The notes: a model not told the origin generated them from the letters alone. DNA of 64,000 nucleotides from Aspidiotus rigidus (GCA_035079385.1 JAVHKY010000027.1:1922001-1986000); one strand, 5' to 3'; numbered from the stretch's first letter, positions 23,190 through 35,507 are shown. Made by a program: numbers and translations.

Positions 23190-24392
23190 CTTACTCTTGA
23201 CTACTCCTCCTTGGGCCTTCCCACAACAGGTCATTGGCCTCGATCTGTCCGATATCCCCAAAATAAACAAAGAAATCATTAAAGAACATGCTAGGAAACT
23301 AATAGACAAATTCCCAAATCACACTCTCTGTTTGACAAGTGTGTCAAAATACAAAAAAAGAAAAAAAAAAAAAAAAAAGGAAAGGAAAGGAAAGGAAAGG
23401 AAAGGAAAGGAAAGGAAAGGAAAGGAAAGGAAAGGAAAGGAAAGGAAAGAAACAGCACCATTAAGTATACTTCATCAACAAACAAATAACAGCTCACCGA
23501 ATAAAAAATTCCGCTTTGATTTATACAGCTGATCCAAACGCCATACTAGCTTATGTACCCCACATTGCTCAACTCCAAGCTCAAAACAATTCCTAATCCA
23601 TTCTTTCTCATCTCTTCAAGCTCTTTCCAATCCGTTCTCAACTTATCCCATAATACAACATATTCACTTATCTCACTATTGATTCAATATAGTCTCACCT
23701 ATGGATACCGGGTCCCATTAACTTTCCACCTCATGGTGCAGTAGATGAAGCTGCTAAAAAAACGTCTCTCTCTAAAATAACTGACCCTATATCATCACCT
23801 GCATAAGATTTTAAAATTTTCAATTGAACTACAATCTTGAAGCATTGAAACAAAATTGAAGAGATCAAACCAACAACAAATTACGCAAAATCAAAAAGAA
23901 CCTATCATCTGGTCATCTCATAGGGAATATAGACAGTCTGCCGTCTAAGGATAGGATATATACACGTCTTACGCACTTTCACCTCTTATTAAACCTTGCC
24001 TTCCATCCTGTCCTCACTGTCTGGGAGATAATCTATAACAGTCGAACATTTTTTCACTTGTCCCACACTGCAATCCATCAGATCTAACCTCCAAATTCCG
24101 TCATCTAGCATTAAATCATGACTCTGATAACATAAGAGTAACTAAACTCTTATATACTTACGCTCAACTCAATTTTACAAATATATCTGACCTCAATTAC
24201 CTATCAACATAACGCACTTGATTTAAAATTACTTGATATTAAATGTATCATTTTCCTTATAAATATTAACAGATTTCATTCCCTTCATAAGTATAATATG
24301 TAGAAGATTAAATTGTCGAGTTAATGACCTTTTTGAGTAATCAAACAGCTTGTTAAAATAAAAAATAAAAAAAATAAATAAAAATAAAAAAC
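23190..24392 (+). mobile_element. 3' part of a decayed jockey-like LINE (RNase H region)
   Basis: Plus-strand fragments in several frames resemble the RNase H and C-terminal region of jockey-group non-LTR elements. PPWAFPQQVIGLDLSDIPK and LIDKFPNHTL (from about 23208) match the region before the RNase H core. WIPGPINFPPHGAVDEAAKK (from 23702) corresponds to the WIPGHxGxxGNExVDxAAK motif. Later text gives NKLRKIK, IYTRLTHFHLLL and VTKLLYTYAQLNFTNI, as at the end of such ORFs. The copy ends in an A-rich tail (24357-24392). Stops and frameshifts show it is dead. Its left boundary is not resolved. Confidence 0.7.
23352..23449. repeat. Poly-A tract followed by (AAAGG)n
   Basis: A-rich run then about 15 uninterrupted AAAGG pentamers. 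It interrupts the LINE exactly where the RNase H YTDGSK-like start would be expected. Confidence 0.95.
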
Positions 24393-25834
24393 TTTCCAAT
24401 TTATATGTTTAACTTCCACTTTCTCTTTATTTCTCAAATTTTTTCTAGATCCTAAAACTTATTCTTATCTCTTCACGAATTCATCAGGTAAGAAAGAATC
24501 TCAAGGTCCTATCTGAAACGATATTAGATATTAACTCAAGGAAAATACGACGCAAATGTAAGAAATGATGGCTTACAATTTTTGACACATATCTGAGAAA
24601 TGAGGTGCTGAAAATTTTTAACAATTTAAATCGCGCCTTCACGAGTATAGGAACGTCTACAAGTTACAGAGATACCTTAGAAAAATTATTTAAAATTTCG
24701 GTTCTTTAGTGAAAATGATGACGACTTCATCAATGTATGCTTGAAACCCTACGAATTCTGAAAAGAAACTCAGAAAACAGAATTTGAACGTTCTGACGAA
24801 AAAAAACAATCAAATACTTTGTGCAAGCTCCATATTGAGCGATTAATCAACAATCATACATCAACGCAGCAGTTTTTTTCTATTTATTTTTTTCTTAGAG
24901 AAAGTCTGTTCATTTCTAACCTTCAATATCTGAAATCTTTCAAAAATTTGTTTACTCCCTTCTCCTCCGTTTAGTCCTACATTAGAAGTTGAAAAACGCC
25001 CATGCAGCGAAGAGACAACATCGTTGTAAATTTTCCAATTCTAAAAAAATAAATACGCACTATTAAAATTTTCAAGTGTAGGTTGATAGGGGGATGAAAA
25101 CAGTAGAATTATAATTGGGTATTAGATATAGCGACCGATACAATGTTGTAGAACGTATTTCATTAATTTCAATAACTAAGAACTGAATATTCTTTTGTTC
25201 AGGAAAGATGAGAGGAAGAGAAAAAATTATGCAAGCAATTTTCTAGAGCGCCGCCGACTGGAGAGCGCGAAAGCTTTTCTCCATCATGCAGAAGAGATGT
25301 ATTTGCAATGTACATCAATTTCCTTCCCTAACTCTCTCTCTCGCTTCCTCTTTCTCTCTCTCACTGCTTTGAAGTATCGCGAGGTTTATAAGGCAAAATT
25401 AATTCTAGCACGCGATGAAATTTTCATGCCATGAACGACGCAATACGCTGGTTTATCTAAATGTTTTAATACGTATTTATCCTACGTATACGTAAATATA
25501 TCTGCGGGAGAAAAAACAGGGCGTGAATGATGAAAAAAATTTTGAACTTCGGAAATTATATAATATGAATATAGTTCTTTAATCATACATCAAGTACACT
25601 TATAAGACCGTGACTTCGAAAGAAGGAATAAAATGAAAATTTTCCGGATTTTTGAATAAAATTCTTGGGGGTACCTTCATTTGTGCCACGACGCGTCTCA
25701 TTCTATTGATCTGAACGTATTGTTTCAATTTCTGCCTATAAAAAATTCGTTTTATGAGGTCTTTAACGACAAATAAATCTTGATGCACGTACAGGTATCC
25801 TCGATATTCGAATCAAGTACGCAATAAAATAATG
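24393..25834. other. Non-coding stretch
   Basis: No exon or clear repeat beyond low-complexity AT- and CT-rich runs (CTCTCTCTC near 25331-25362). Confidence 0.4.
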
Positions 25835-26062
25835 GCGCGCTCAGCAAAACCATATATTATGTCAAGAATTTTTTTTCTCGGATTTTGATTGTTTCTTTTC
25901 GAGGAGTTCCGCGGAAAAGGTAAGTCGCTACGATAAAAGTTTTCTGCAGTACGAGCATTTAAAGTTGCAAAAAACGAGAAAAATTTTTGGTTTTTTTTTG
26001 TCTTTTGGCTGCTGTGAAAAATTTTACTTTACAACATAATATATGGTTTTGTTGAGCGCGCC
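25835..26062. mobile_element. MITE with GCGCGCTCA terminal inverted repeats (copy B)
   Basis: GCGCGCTCAGCAAAACCATA at the left end is inverted at the right end as TATGGTTTTGTTGAGCGCGC. Pairing continues inward about 35 bp and outward into ATAATG / CATTAT. It shares its termini with the element at 50181-50332. Target duplication is unclear. Confidence 0.75.
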
Positions 26063-26310
26063 TCATTATACTAAATATTATATTATACTCGAGACTAATA
26101 AATAGGAGTTTTGACAGTTTTGCACTGATGCACGATGGAAAAGAAAATTTCCTGAAAAAATGACTGAGACTTGGCTACTTAGAATAAAAGAATATTGTCT
26201 CAAAACTTTTAGTCCAGTCGATTCTATAATATGTATTTGATCTCTTGAAGTATAAAGCCATTCTAAATAAATTTGGAAAATTGAATACTCACATATTTGA
26301 TTCAAAAACA

Positions 26311-26385
26311 AAAAAAAAAAAAAAAAAAAAAAGAATAAATGAATGAAAGTTTTGATTGCTACAAAATCAAAAAAAAAAAAAAAAC
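26311..26385. repeat. Two poly-A tracts
   Basis: A-runs at about 26309-26332 and 26370-26384. Similar runs occur at 39952-39970 and 50649-50675. They may be retrotransposition tails or simple slippage products. Confidence 0.8.
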
Positions 26386-27364
26386 ATGAAAAATTTATTT
26401 AGTAAATTTTTTTTTCTTTGATTCAGTTGATCAAAAAAGGTTATGTCCGAGTTTAAAAGTTACTTACATAGAAACTAAATTTCGCTAATACATGATTGGA
26501 TATACACTGGATTATAATCCTGACTTTCATCTTCAATTGGCGAACAAGAAATTGACAATTAGTAACGGAGTTCTTGATGACGTAAAAATCATCCATTGAC
26601 GACTTGTCTTCAGAGAAAACTTATTATTAATGATTAAAATATCACCAAACTTTTACGATCATACTTCATACAACTCTCGCAGGCCAAAGTTCTCTCTTTC
26701 AACGATTTATGCGTTCATTATTCGTAGCACCAGAAAGTTCATGGACGCAGCTGAAATGTTGAATACCAGTACGATATAATTTCTTTTAATCTTTTTACAT
26801 CGGCTTGAAAGTTCACAAACACGCATAACAAGAGGTCTACGACATTATGATGTAAAAATTTTTAGCGGTCGTCATTTACACCAACGTACTTACAGTTATT
26901 CGAAAGTAATAAGAGGTGGGTGCGACACAATATAAAAGACTCCATATTATACATTTGTTTTTTCGGCACGTCATAAATATGAATTTATAAAAAATAATAA
27001 TTGATACGCTTACTTTTTTTTTCAAGTCGTTGCACCATCCTCATTTCACTGTTTTTCTATAACGAGTCAACGACCCTTCTCTTAGTTTTATTCGCAAAAT
27101 GAAAAAAATTGAAAATATTTTATTTCGTCGGTGACCTAATACTCATTGATTTTTTTATTCAAGATTATGAATTTTGGAGATTATTTTAGGCTGATTTCAA
27201 CCAAGCTGTCATAAAATATCGTGAAAGATATGTATTATATAGAAAAGGGGAAAGAAACAAATAGAAATACAATTGGAAACAAAGAGCTTAAAACTATGTA
27301 TGTTCAATGAGGCAATTAAACTCAAATTCAAAATTTAGCCTATTCATGAAAGTCACGTTTAGTT

Positions 27365-27600
27365 GATTGACATAATCATTTTGCTAATGATCGGGGAGTA
27401 TATTTAGGGAGAGGAGCCATTGATTGGGACCAAGCAAAAGAATCATTAGGCTATGATAACCCTTATGTTTCTGTAATTATTGAAGATGAGGAAAACAGTT
27501 AGAGAACGCCATTGTTCCCTATTTCAAAGAAGAGGACCAAATCTACTTGATCGATGTCAGAAGATGATTATGTCATTAGACAATCGAAACGTTGTTGAAT
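27365..27600 (+). mobile_element. Penelope-like remnant: endonuclease-end fragment and terminal motif
   Basis: Plus-strand codons read HFANDRGVYLGRGAIDWDQA then KESLGYDNPYVSVII and stop at 27497-27499. The H...G..IDW..AK pattern occurs in the GIY-YIG-type endonuclease tail of Penelope-like proteins. About 60 bp later AGAAGATGAT ... AATCGAAACGTTG has the terminal-motif layout of such elements. Match by eye only. Confidence 0.4.
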
Positions 27601-27690
27601 GGAGAGTTACGGCGATAAAAATCCCAAGTAAGAGAGTTCTCATGACCACTTGGATATGAAGAAAAACTTCACTATTTTGTAGAACTAGGG

Positions 27691-28009
27691 CAGCGGTGCT
27701 CAACCTGCGGCCCGCGGAAAAGTTTCCATTCGGACCGCGAGCCCGTAACAAGAAATAAAAAAATAAGGGAAAAAGGGAAAAAAACGGGGAAAATCAAAAT
27801 AGCAAGAAACTTGATATTTAAGAAGTAAAGAATATTTGTAACTTTTTAATGGGTAGGTAATATGAAATTATGTGCCTTCTTTTCCTTATTTTACTGCTGA
27901 TCTGATTATTATTTATTAAAAAATAATGACCATTTTACTTTTCATTTTATGGCCCGCGAAAACTTTCAACTCTACGTGGCCCCAAATCTAGAAAGGTTGA
28001 GCAGAGCTG
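27691..28009. mobile_element. hAT-type MITE, 319 bp
   Basis: The left end CAGCGGTGCTCAACC and right end GGTTGAGCAGAGCTG are imperfect inverted repeats beginning CAG. They are flanked by an exact 8-bp duplication AACTAGGG (27683-27690 and 28010-28017). Subterminal GGCCCGCGG / GGCCCGCGAAAACTTTC words match the common arthropod hAT end. No transposase is encoded, so it is non-autonomous. Confidence 0.92.
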
Positions 28010-28848
28010 AACTAGGGTTTTGTTTAGTGATTCTGAAGTGAAGACAGCCCTTCGACTCAGATAAACATAACTACGCAAATATCAAAACGAGAGTCCCAAT
28101 CTATAATTTTAAAAAATGAATTTTTTACAAAATAGATAACGCTCCACATTCATGGAAATCGAGAAATCAGAAAATTTGTATTTCGAATATATATGGTACC
28201 TTGAGAACACAGTTTTCAGTTTTGAAGAACTAAGAGAATTCTTTAAGAATAATAAGAGTAAAAATTGATAGTATCGAACCATAAATCGTTGGTAGAAATG
28301 ACGTATTATATCCAACGTGCACATGTCGTTGCGCATCCTGAATTTTCCATCTAGATTCGAATTTTATCCCATCGTGCAACGATATGAAGGACTAGAGAAT
28401 ATAGTATAGAAGCATTTTTTGCAATTCCCACAAACAGAGACGCTAGAAATATTTCTATATATTCGTCAGTACGATACAGAGGACAATTTTGGTGCTGAAT
28501 TTTGCCCAAAATATTTTAAAAACCTAATTTTTGACAGTTCATTTTTCTTGAAAACCGACTTCCAGCGATGGGATTTTTTTCTGGTAAATCGGGAGGCCGA
28601 TACGAATTTTTTCTTTTGAAAGGCTATCAACTTAAGTTTACTAATTATTATAAACACAATTGAGGGAGGAAAGGGGACGAAGTTAAGAGATGTAACATCA
28701 TCCAAGCCTCCCCTTTGACTTGACAAGCGAGATAGTACAAGCATCCGATCGTCTACACAGACAATCTGAAGATAAATCCAAAGAAGATACAGAATATACT
28801 ACGAATACGTTCGTCTTTCTGATTGTGTTCAACATGTATCATATCTCT

Positions 28849-29461
28849 CAAGGGTGTTGGAGGCTGGAGGCACTTTGCCTATGGAGGCACCTTGCCTCCG
28901 CCTCCAGTGAGGCGAAGGCGGAGGCTAGCTAAGATTTTGGAGGCTCGCTGGAAGCTCGGAGGCGCCTCCAAGGACCCTTTTGGAGGCATCTGGAGCTGCT
29001 ACCTCCAAAATGCCTTCGGAGAGCTATTGTGAGGATTAAAATCAAGGTGTTGGAGGCTGGAGTATTTTGCCTCCGAAGGTACCTTGCTTCCACCTAGAGA
29101 CTTGGAGGTTCTTCCAAAGACCATTTAGAAGGCATTTTTTTTCAAAAGTATTCTGTTTCTCGAAACCTCATTCGCTAGTGCTGCTCGGTTCGGATAAAAG
29201 CCAAAGTATCAAATACACCTTCTGAGTATCATGGAGGCGTCTTTGGAGGTGTCTCCGACACTGCCTCCGGAGGCATTTTCTCCAATTTCAGGAATTGCGC
29301 TGGAGGCACTTGGAGGTACCTCCAGAGACATACTTTGGTGGTCAGGAGGCGCCTCCAAACGTATCCACTGGAGGTAACCGGAGTCGGAGGGTCATTTACT
29401 GTATTTGTTCCGGAGGCAGAGGCGGAGGCCCCCAAAAATAATTATGCCTCCAACACCCTTG
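28849..29461. mobile_element. hAT-type MITE packed with GGAGGC motifs, 613 bp
   Basis: CAAGGGTGTTGGAGGC at the left end is exactly inverted as GCCTCCAACACCCTTG at the right end. An 8-bp duplication ATATCTCT flanks it (28841-28848 and 29462-29469). The inside is dense in GGAGGC / GCCTCC hexamers on both strands and holds an internal restart of the left end (AAGGTGTTGGAGGCTGGAG near 29044). No transposase. Confidence 0.93.
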
Positions 29462-29469
29462 ATATCTCT

Positions 29470-29960
29470 ATCTCTACTTTCCCACTACCCTAATCTCGGA
29501 ATTCGCGTAAGGCGTCCGTAGTTCTAAGTCCAATTTCAAGCTATTTAAATACTAGGTACCGTAATAGGCTATACAAACTTTCCTGTCCCTTAATGCTAAT
29601 TTCGGAATTGGCGTACGCCCTCTCTAACTCTTAGCTGAATCCATTTGATAATACGTACATAATAGTCTACCTCATCAACATATGGGGGAGGGGGAAGGCT
29701 CGGGCTCTCCTTTGCCGAAAAAATGGCTTCGTCTATTCAACCTCATGATCTTGGTTCACTGCAGATAGGTACACAAAAATTCAACGATAAAATGTACCAG
29801 GATAAAAATATGGACATCATAGAAAAGGCATAGTCTTGGAACTTGAAATAAATCAAAGTTTCCTGGCCTACTATGCAATACAACATCTCTCCCTTTCACT
29901 ATTTTGAAGTTCGCATGCAGCCTCTCTGATTTTTAATCAAATTTGCCGAGAGCTCCCCTC
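29470..29960. repeat. Diverged repeated blocks
   Basis: CTAATCTCGGAATTCGCG (about 29490) and CTAATTTCGGAATTGGCG (about 29598) start two similar blocks, with a third weaker one (ATTTTGAAGTTCGCATGCAG, about 29901). Not classified. Confidence 0.4.
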
Positions 29961-32384
29961 GTCGACCAAAGGCGAAAAAATGAGACATTCGGGGAAAGTT
30001 TGTAATTGATGCCCCTGAAGTCGGAAGGAATTCATTCTCGAATCAAATTTATACAAAATAAATACTCAAAGACAGGAGGCCAATTTACGGCCACACAAGC
30101 AACTACACATGCCTGAGAAGCACTACCGTGCAAGGCAGGACCGTTTCAAGTGAGGTCATAAATTACCAGAAGGATTTAAAGTCGGTCTCGAGAAGAAAAA
30201 TGCTTACAATTTATTATAATGGAAGCGATTCTTCGACAAAAACTGTCACCGTAACTAAGCTTGTCAGCAGTTGCAAATTTAGTACTTATCTACGGTTAAG
30301 ATGGCGTTTGTAAAGAATATTTCAGCGGATCACGTGTTTTGCGAACATTATTGTGCAGACTGTATCTAGTATAGCACGTACCTATATGAATGTACGAGCG
30401 AACGAGAAGAAGAAAAGAGAGTGAGAGAAAAACAGGAAAAAACGTCATCGTCGAACTGAACTTATACCTGCTCTAGTGTATCTAGGCAAACAACACGGCG
30501 CGAATGACCTATATACTGCGCTTGCTGCTTACATTCATAAAGTAGAAAAGAATAAAAAACAAAAAAAAAAGGAGTAGAGGAAAAGCCTCAACGACGTCGC
30601 TCTCATCTGATGTGGCGAACTGAATTACGAGGCTGTATCTAAATACGTCACTCGTAAATCTGCTGCAACAGTAGGCAGAACAGAACACTTTATCTGAAAA
30701 TCGCTAATTCAACTCTCTCATGTGTCTACGTCCGCAGGAAACTCCTCAATCGATTTATCTCGCTATAAAAATGTAATCGCTTATCATTCGTGTTGACCGA
30801 ATTTCAAGAAATGGTAGCAAATACACAAGAAATCAACGTAGGTACCTTCTTATTATAATACCGTAGTGTAAAATAAAAGAAAACGGAAACTTACGTACTT
30901 GTCCAGCGGTTTCGAAAGAACTCAAATCTCTTCTTCCAGATAATAAGAAAAAGAATAGGTACTATCGCAAATAATTACGAACCAACGTCGAAGCGGGAGT
31001 AAAGATGCTAACAATAATAATAATTATAAGGTATTCCTAAATATTACAGATATCCGATATGTAGGTTCGAGTTTCAAGACGCGCGATACTTCCTTTCTCT
31101 TTAGAAACGATAAAAATTATACGCGAACATTCACCCAGATATTTGGGAAAACGCAGGAATGAATGGTAACGGGTCAGACGCGAGAGAGAATGTAGAATAA
31201 TAAAATGATGAAGGATGGAGAATGAAAGATGCGGGGAAAATAGGTAAGCAACGAAACGAAACTAAAATTGGAAAATTCGACGAACGCGACGGCGAAACGA
31301 CGAACACTCTCGATAATAATGTAGGGTAAGTTTTCCGAAACAGAATAACGAAGCGAACGCTAAACTCAACGCTAACGTCGAACGCGAACACTATCGTCGA
31401 GTCATATCGGTCGAGTCGCAACACCATCGAGAAATAATACATACCCCGCTGACGCGCAAGCGTCTACATCAGATATACAACATGATAGAACACCAACTTA
31501 CTAACTCAGCAAAATACAATAATGTCGATTGCTGTGGCAGCAGCGTCACCTTATCGCAAATTCGTCAATCGTGATTATCGCGATCTCGATAATTAAGTTG
31601 ATAGGTCTTTTCCTCGAAGCTCGAGCGAATGCAAGTGCGACCCGACCGAGAAAATGATTGTCACGTTTTGTGCCGTTATAGGCTAACCAAACAAGACCAC
31701 ATCAAATCGCAACTGAACTTCACTGCTCAAACTAAATTATTCACAGCAAGTATGGTAGCAAATACCACTTGAAGAATTTTTCACCTGCAGCTTTTAGTTC
31801 TTTGAGTAATACGTAGTCTATAAGTTTTAATCATAATCCGACTTGATAGAACGATCGCGCGCTACGGGTTAGCATCGCTAAACGTTTAATGTGCGTAGCA
31901 GTTGTAATTGGCAGGTTAGTAGTTGTGTACCAAAGAGGCAGTGAACTAAATCCTCCTGCAACACTGGCTAGAATGCGCGCTGAACAGAGAAGATAATATT
32001 TCGTTAATCCGCGTTCAAAAGGCTCCATTCAACACTTCAACACAGACCGCAATAATAGTTCCCTCTCTTTCATCATTACATTTTTTATTCAGCGCCATTC
32101 CTAAACCAGTATCATATAAGAGAATAGAGTATACACTCCAAGATTCCAAGAAGATGAAGGTGCGAGTTGGCACTGGAAAATGAAATCAAGAAAATCGTTA
32201 ATAAGTTGAGTTCCTACAAGTTCTGGAAAAGCTTAAGAATTTTTATTCTTTATTGTAGCAGGTAGCTGAAGGTTACCAGAAAACCTCTCAATGATTTTTA
32301 GCTTGATAGTATTTGAACTGGGCATATTGTAGGTGCTCCAGCGTCGATTTGATAAGCGGAGTAATAAATCCGTGACCGTATCAC
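29961..32384. other. Non-coding stretch
   Basis: No supported exon. The minus frame at 31131-31442 is the longest open segment but is arginine/serine/phenylalanine-rich without similarity or splice support. Confidence 0.4.
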
Positions 32385-33000
32385 ATAGGAAAACTGGGTG
32401 GACGAGAAAGATGTTACCAGTTAAATGAGAGTTTTCGCTAAATTCACTCGCCCAGCGCAATAACGCAAAACGTTAGATGTATACTTCAAATCTACAAAAT
32501 TTGTACCTATCTCAATTTTATCTTCAACTTGCGCCCCTACTCAACTTTTTACAGCTTCTTTGAGCCGAATTAGGGACCAAAATGTGCCAAAAATTGATCA
32601 ATTTGCCAAAATTATCAAAAATTAAAAATCGATCAAACTTCTATATTTTACTTATTGATTTGAAAGTGAAATTTAACGCTGATTCCGAAAAAAATAACTA
32701 GGCCTAAATAATCCTACGAAACTTGAAAGAGGGAATTTTCAATTTTTTATTTCAGAAATCTTGACAAATTGGTCAATTTTTAGCTTTTTTTGACCCATAA
32801 CTCGGCACAACAAGTCATAGAAAGTTAAACAGGGGCACACATTAAAGATAAAATTGAGACACAAATTTTCGTAGGCTTGAAGTGTAGTGTACATGTAATC
32901 GTTTCGCGTTCTCACGCTGGAACAGATTTAGTGCGAACTCCCATTTAACTGGCGACATAGGCTATTTCTATATTTCTGGTCCTCCAGGTGTACAGGCATT
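32385..33000. mobile_element. Foldback element, arms about 200 bp or more
   Basis: Text from about 32385 to 32600 is inverted at about 32760-33000. Matching words include CCAGTTAAATG..AGTT, CCAGCG, ACTTCAA, CAAAATTTGT/AAAATTTGTG, TCTCAATTTTATCTT, GCGCCCCT/GTGCCCCTG and AAAATTGA.CAATTTG. No coding capacity and no clear target duplication. Confidence 0.7.
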
Positions 33001-33071
33001 TTTAAGTTTTCTTCAAATTACTCAAAACGAAGCGATTTTGATGATAGAACACTCGGAACCAAATTGGAAGA

Positions 33072-33470
33072 GCGTAAAATTTCCTACAAGATAATCTGAT
33101 TTACGATTAAATCGGAGTATTTTCTTATTTCCCATGAAAATTACATTGAAGAAATTGTTAACAATAGCGACACCTACAATGTACCCAGTCCAAATTACGA
33201 TCTTAAATTCCTTATTAGAAGTTTGAAAATTTTGTTTTTGTCATAAGAAAATTTCAAGGTCCAGTATTAAGTAATCGGACCAGCCACCCACTAGAAGCAT
33301 TACAATCGGTAAAATTGAAAACGCGAGAGCACGGCAATTTTCCCCATTTAAATGTACAGTGAGTAACCTCAAAACAACTTCGGGACAAAGCAATTTAGGA
33401 GAAAAATAAAGGAAACAAAATTTGTAGAGCGTAAAATTTTCTACAAATCATCTCATTTAGCCTTTTGATA
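33072..33470. repeat. Short dispersed direct repeat
   Basis: AGAGCGTAAAATTTCCTACA (about 33070) and AGAGCGTAAAATTTTCTACA (about 33426) are followed by similar ATAATCTGATTTA / TCATCTCATTTA words. They adjoin the foldback elements and may be parts of the same family. Confidence 0.45.
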
Positions 33471-33584
33471 AAAATTGATTTGGATTGATCCGTCACCCGC
33501 ACTACCCATAAATTTTAGTTCGCAATAGGCCTACTAACACGCTATCCGGCTCCAATTATGAGTAAGGTCGACTCATTCGTAATT

Positions 33585-33900
33585 AAAAAATTTCGATTAC
33601 TGTAGCAAAAGTATCCAAAATATTTCCAATCGCAAATTTGCTTTCCATAAGAAAACATAGGTACTTAGGTCGCAAATCAATCATAATGGTATAAATTAAA
33701 AATGAGAAAGAATTGAGGGGAAAAAAGTTGATTTTCAGAAACCGATTACTTCAAACATTATAAATTATAAACTTTTTCCCCCTCAAACCATTTTTAATTT
33801 TTGTTTAATTTCATTATTGATTCTCGCTCCTCGTGTTTTTCTTATGGGAGTAAATTTGCGATCCGAAATATTTTGTTTGCTACCGTAATCGATATTTTTT
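33585..33900. mobile_element. Foldback element, about 130-bp arms
   Basis: AAAAAATTTCGATTACTGTA on the left is inverted on the right (TACCGTAATCGATATTTTTT). Inner matches include AAAATATTTCC/GGAAATATT-like, TCGCAAATTT, CCATAAGAAAA and AATTAAAAATG...GAGGGG. No ORF. Confidence 0.7.
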
Positions 33901-34462
33901 TCATTCTGTACTCTATATCACGATCGATCGTCTAGCGCCTTATCGATCACCGTCTTCGTCCAAGCTTCCATATATTGCCACCATCCTGCAGCGACTCTTT
34001 CGCTATCGAGTCCAAAATCACAATCACGATTAAGGCGCTAGAGGTCTGCTGTACAAAGTAGAATATACATAGGCTAATATCTATAAACAATGAAGGATCA
34101 CGATAAAAAAGTAGTACCTATGTTACGATCGAATTTCCTCGCAAAATTCTTATTATGACAGTAAATAACTTATAAAGTGGAAGCTAGTTCTGAGAAGTAT
34201 TTTCACTTCAGCGAATATATATTTATATATTTGATAATGAAGTCAGTTTTTTAGGAACAATACTTGATATTAATTTGTTTTACAAAAAAACTTCATGCAT
34301 GTAGATATATGTCCAACTCCAAATAGGTACCTGCAAATCGGCTCTCGTAAATACACAGCGTGATTGCCGTCATACGCAGACATTGACACTTCAATCACGC
34401 CAAACGTCTCATTCTTCAGATCGTTAATATGCAGGTACGTCAGTTCTATTAATGTACCTACA

Positions 34463-34795
34463 CAGTGCTGACAAGCCAAAGAAGTTGAACGGCTTAACAG
34501 CAGCAGAAGCCGACTTTTGAACGGCTTTTGAGTCAGCCGATAGCCGACAGCTTTGACAGCATTAAGCCAAAAATCAGTTCAAAGCCAATGATGAATCAGG
34601 GCTGACAAGCCGAGAAGTTGAACGGCTTAATAGCAGCAGAAGCCGACTTTTGAACTCATTTTAAGGCTGATTATTAAAAACTTGGAGAAGTTGATAAAAT
34701 TGGAAATAAGCCGATAGCAGCTCATTGCAAAAGAGCGAACGGCTTCTACGCCAAAGCAAAAGTTCAAGCCGATGATGATCGGCTTGTCAGCACTG
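34463..34795. mobile_element. Probable hAT-like MITE with internal duplication, 333 bp
   Basis: Exact terminal inverted repeat CAGTGCTGACAAGCC / GGCTTGTCAGCACTG. The first 60 bp recur inside (34602-34660: GCTGACAAGCC.GAAGTTGAACGGCTTAA.AGCAGCAGAAGCCGACTTTTGAAC pattern). GCCGA/CGGCTT words are frequent. A clean 8-bp target duplication was not found; only TACCT is shared at the two flanks. Confidence 0.75.
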
Positions 34796-34822
34796 GAATA
34801 CCTCTAGGCTCTAAGCTAAGGG

Positions 34823-34982
34823 CAAGGATGCGCAGCCAATCAGCATTGACTTAAACTTCAGCTTTTGGCTGACAGCTAATCCCAATAAATTCATTAGCTG
34901 GATTTTAGCTTTCTTAGAAATGGTCAAAACAAGAACTTAAGCTTAAACTTAAGCCAATAACGGCTTTAGCTGCGCATCCCTG
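34823..34982. mobile_element. hAT-type MITE, 160 bp
   Basis: CAAGGATGCGCAGC at the left end and GCTGCGCATCCCTG at the right end are inverted repeats with one mismatch. An exact 8-bp duplication GCTAAGGG flanks it (34815-34822 and 34983-34990). The interior is short and AT-rich with AGCT/TTAAGC words. Confidence 0.9.
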
Positions 34983-35507
34983 GCTAAGGGTGCATGACTC
35001 TAGCGCCTCATTACAATAAGCGATTATACCGGTAACACGTGAGGGGTGAAGAAAATGATTTAAATATCTCTTGAATGAAACAGGTTTGGTCTCTCAACAT
35101 CCGCAAACGTACGTTCTACAAATTAGATAGGATGACAAAATTTACAATTCCGCTTCATTTGTAAGTTATTCCAAATTTTGGGTGACGCCAAATTTTTATT
35201 TTTCTCTCATATACGGCCATTGTTTTGGTACTTCTTACGATTTTGGTATAAATACCATTACTGTTGAACAAATTGCGCACCTTGTGAGTGATTCTGGCGA
35301 ATATCCGGTTTGAATATAATATGACTTTGATCCTCAATTCCTCACTCAACAACAGTTTAGTTTGTTGCGATGGTAGGGTTAAGTTAGGTTATTAGGGTAG
35401 AGGTTGTAAAAATATGATTTGAATTGTTAGCCCAGCTTGAAGATTTTCCGAAACATCACAAAAAATTGGTATTAAATACTTACTCAATATTTGACTTAGG
35501 CCTTTAA

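Noticed and set aside
23197..23532. 111-codon plus frame
   Set aside because: Only its first half is LINE-derived; the rest is translated poly-A and AAAGG repeat.
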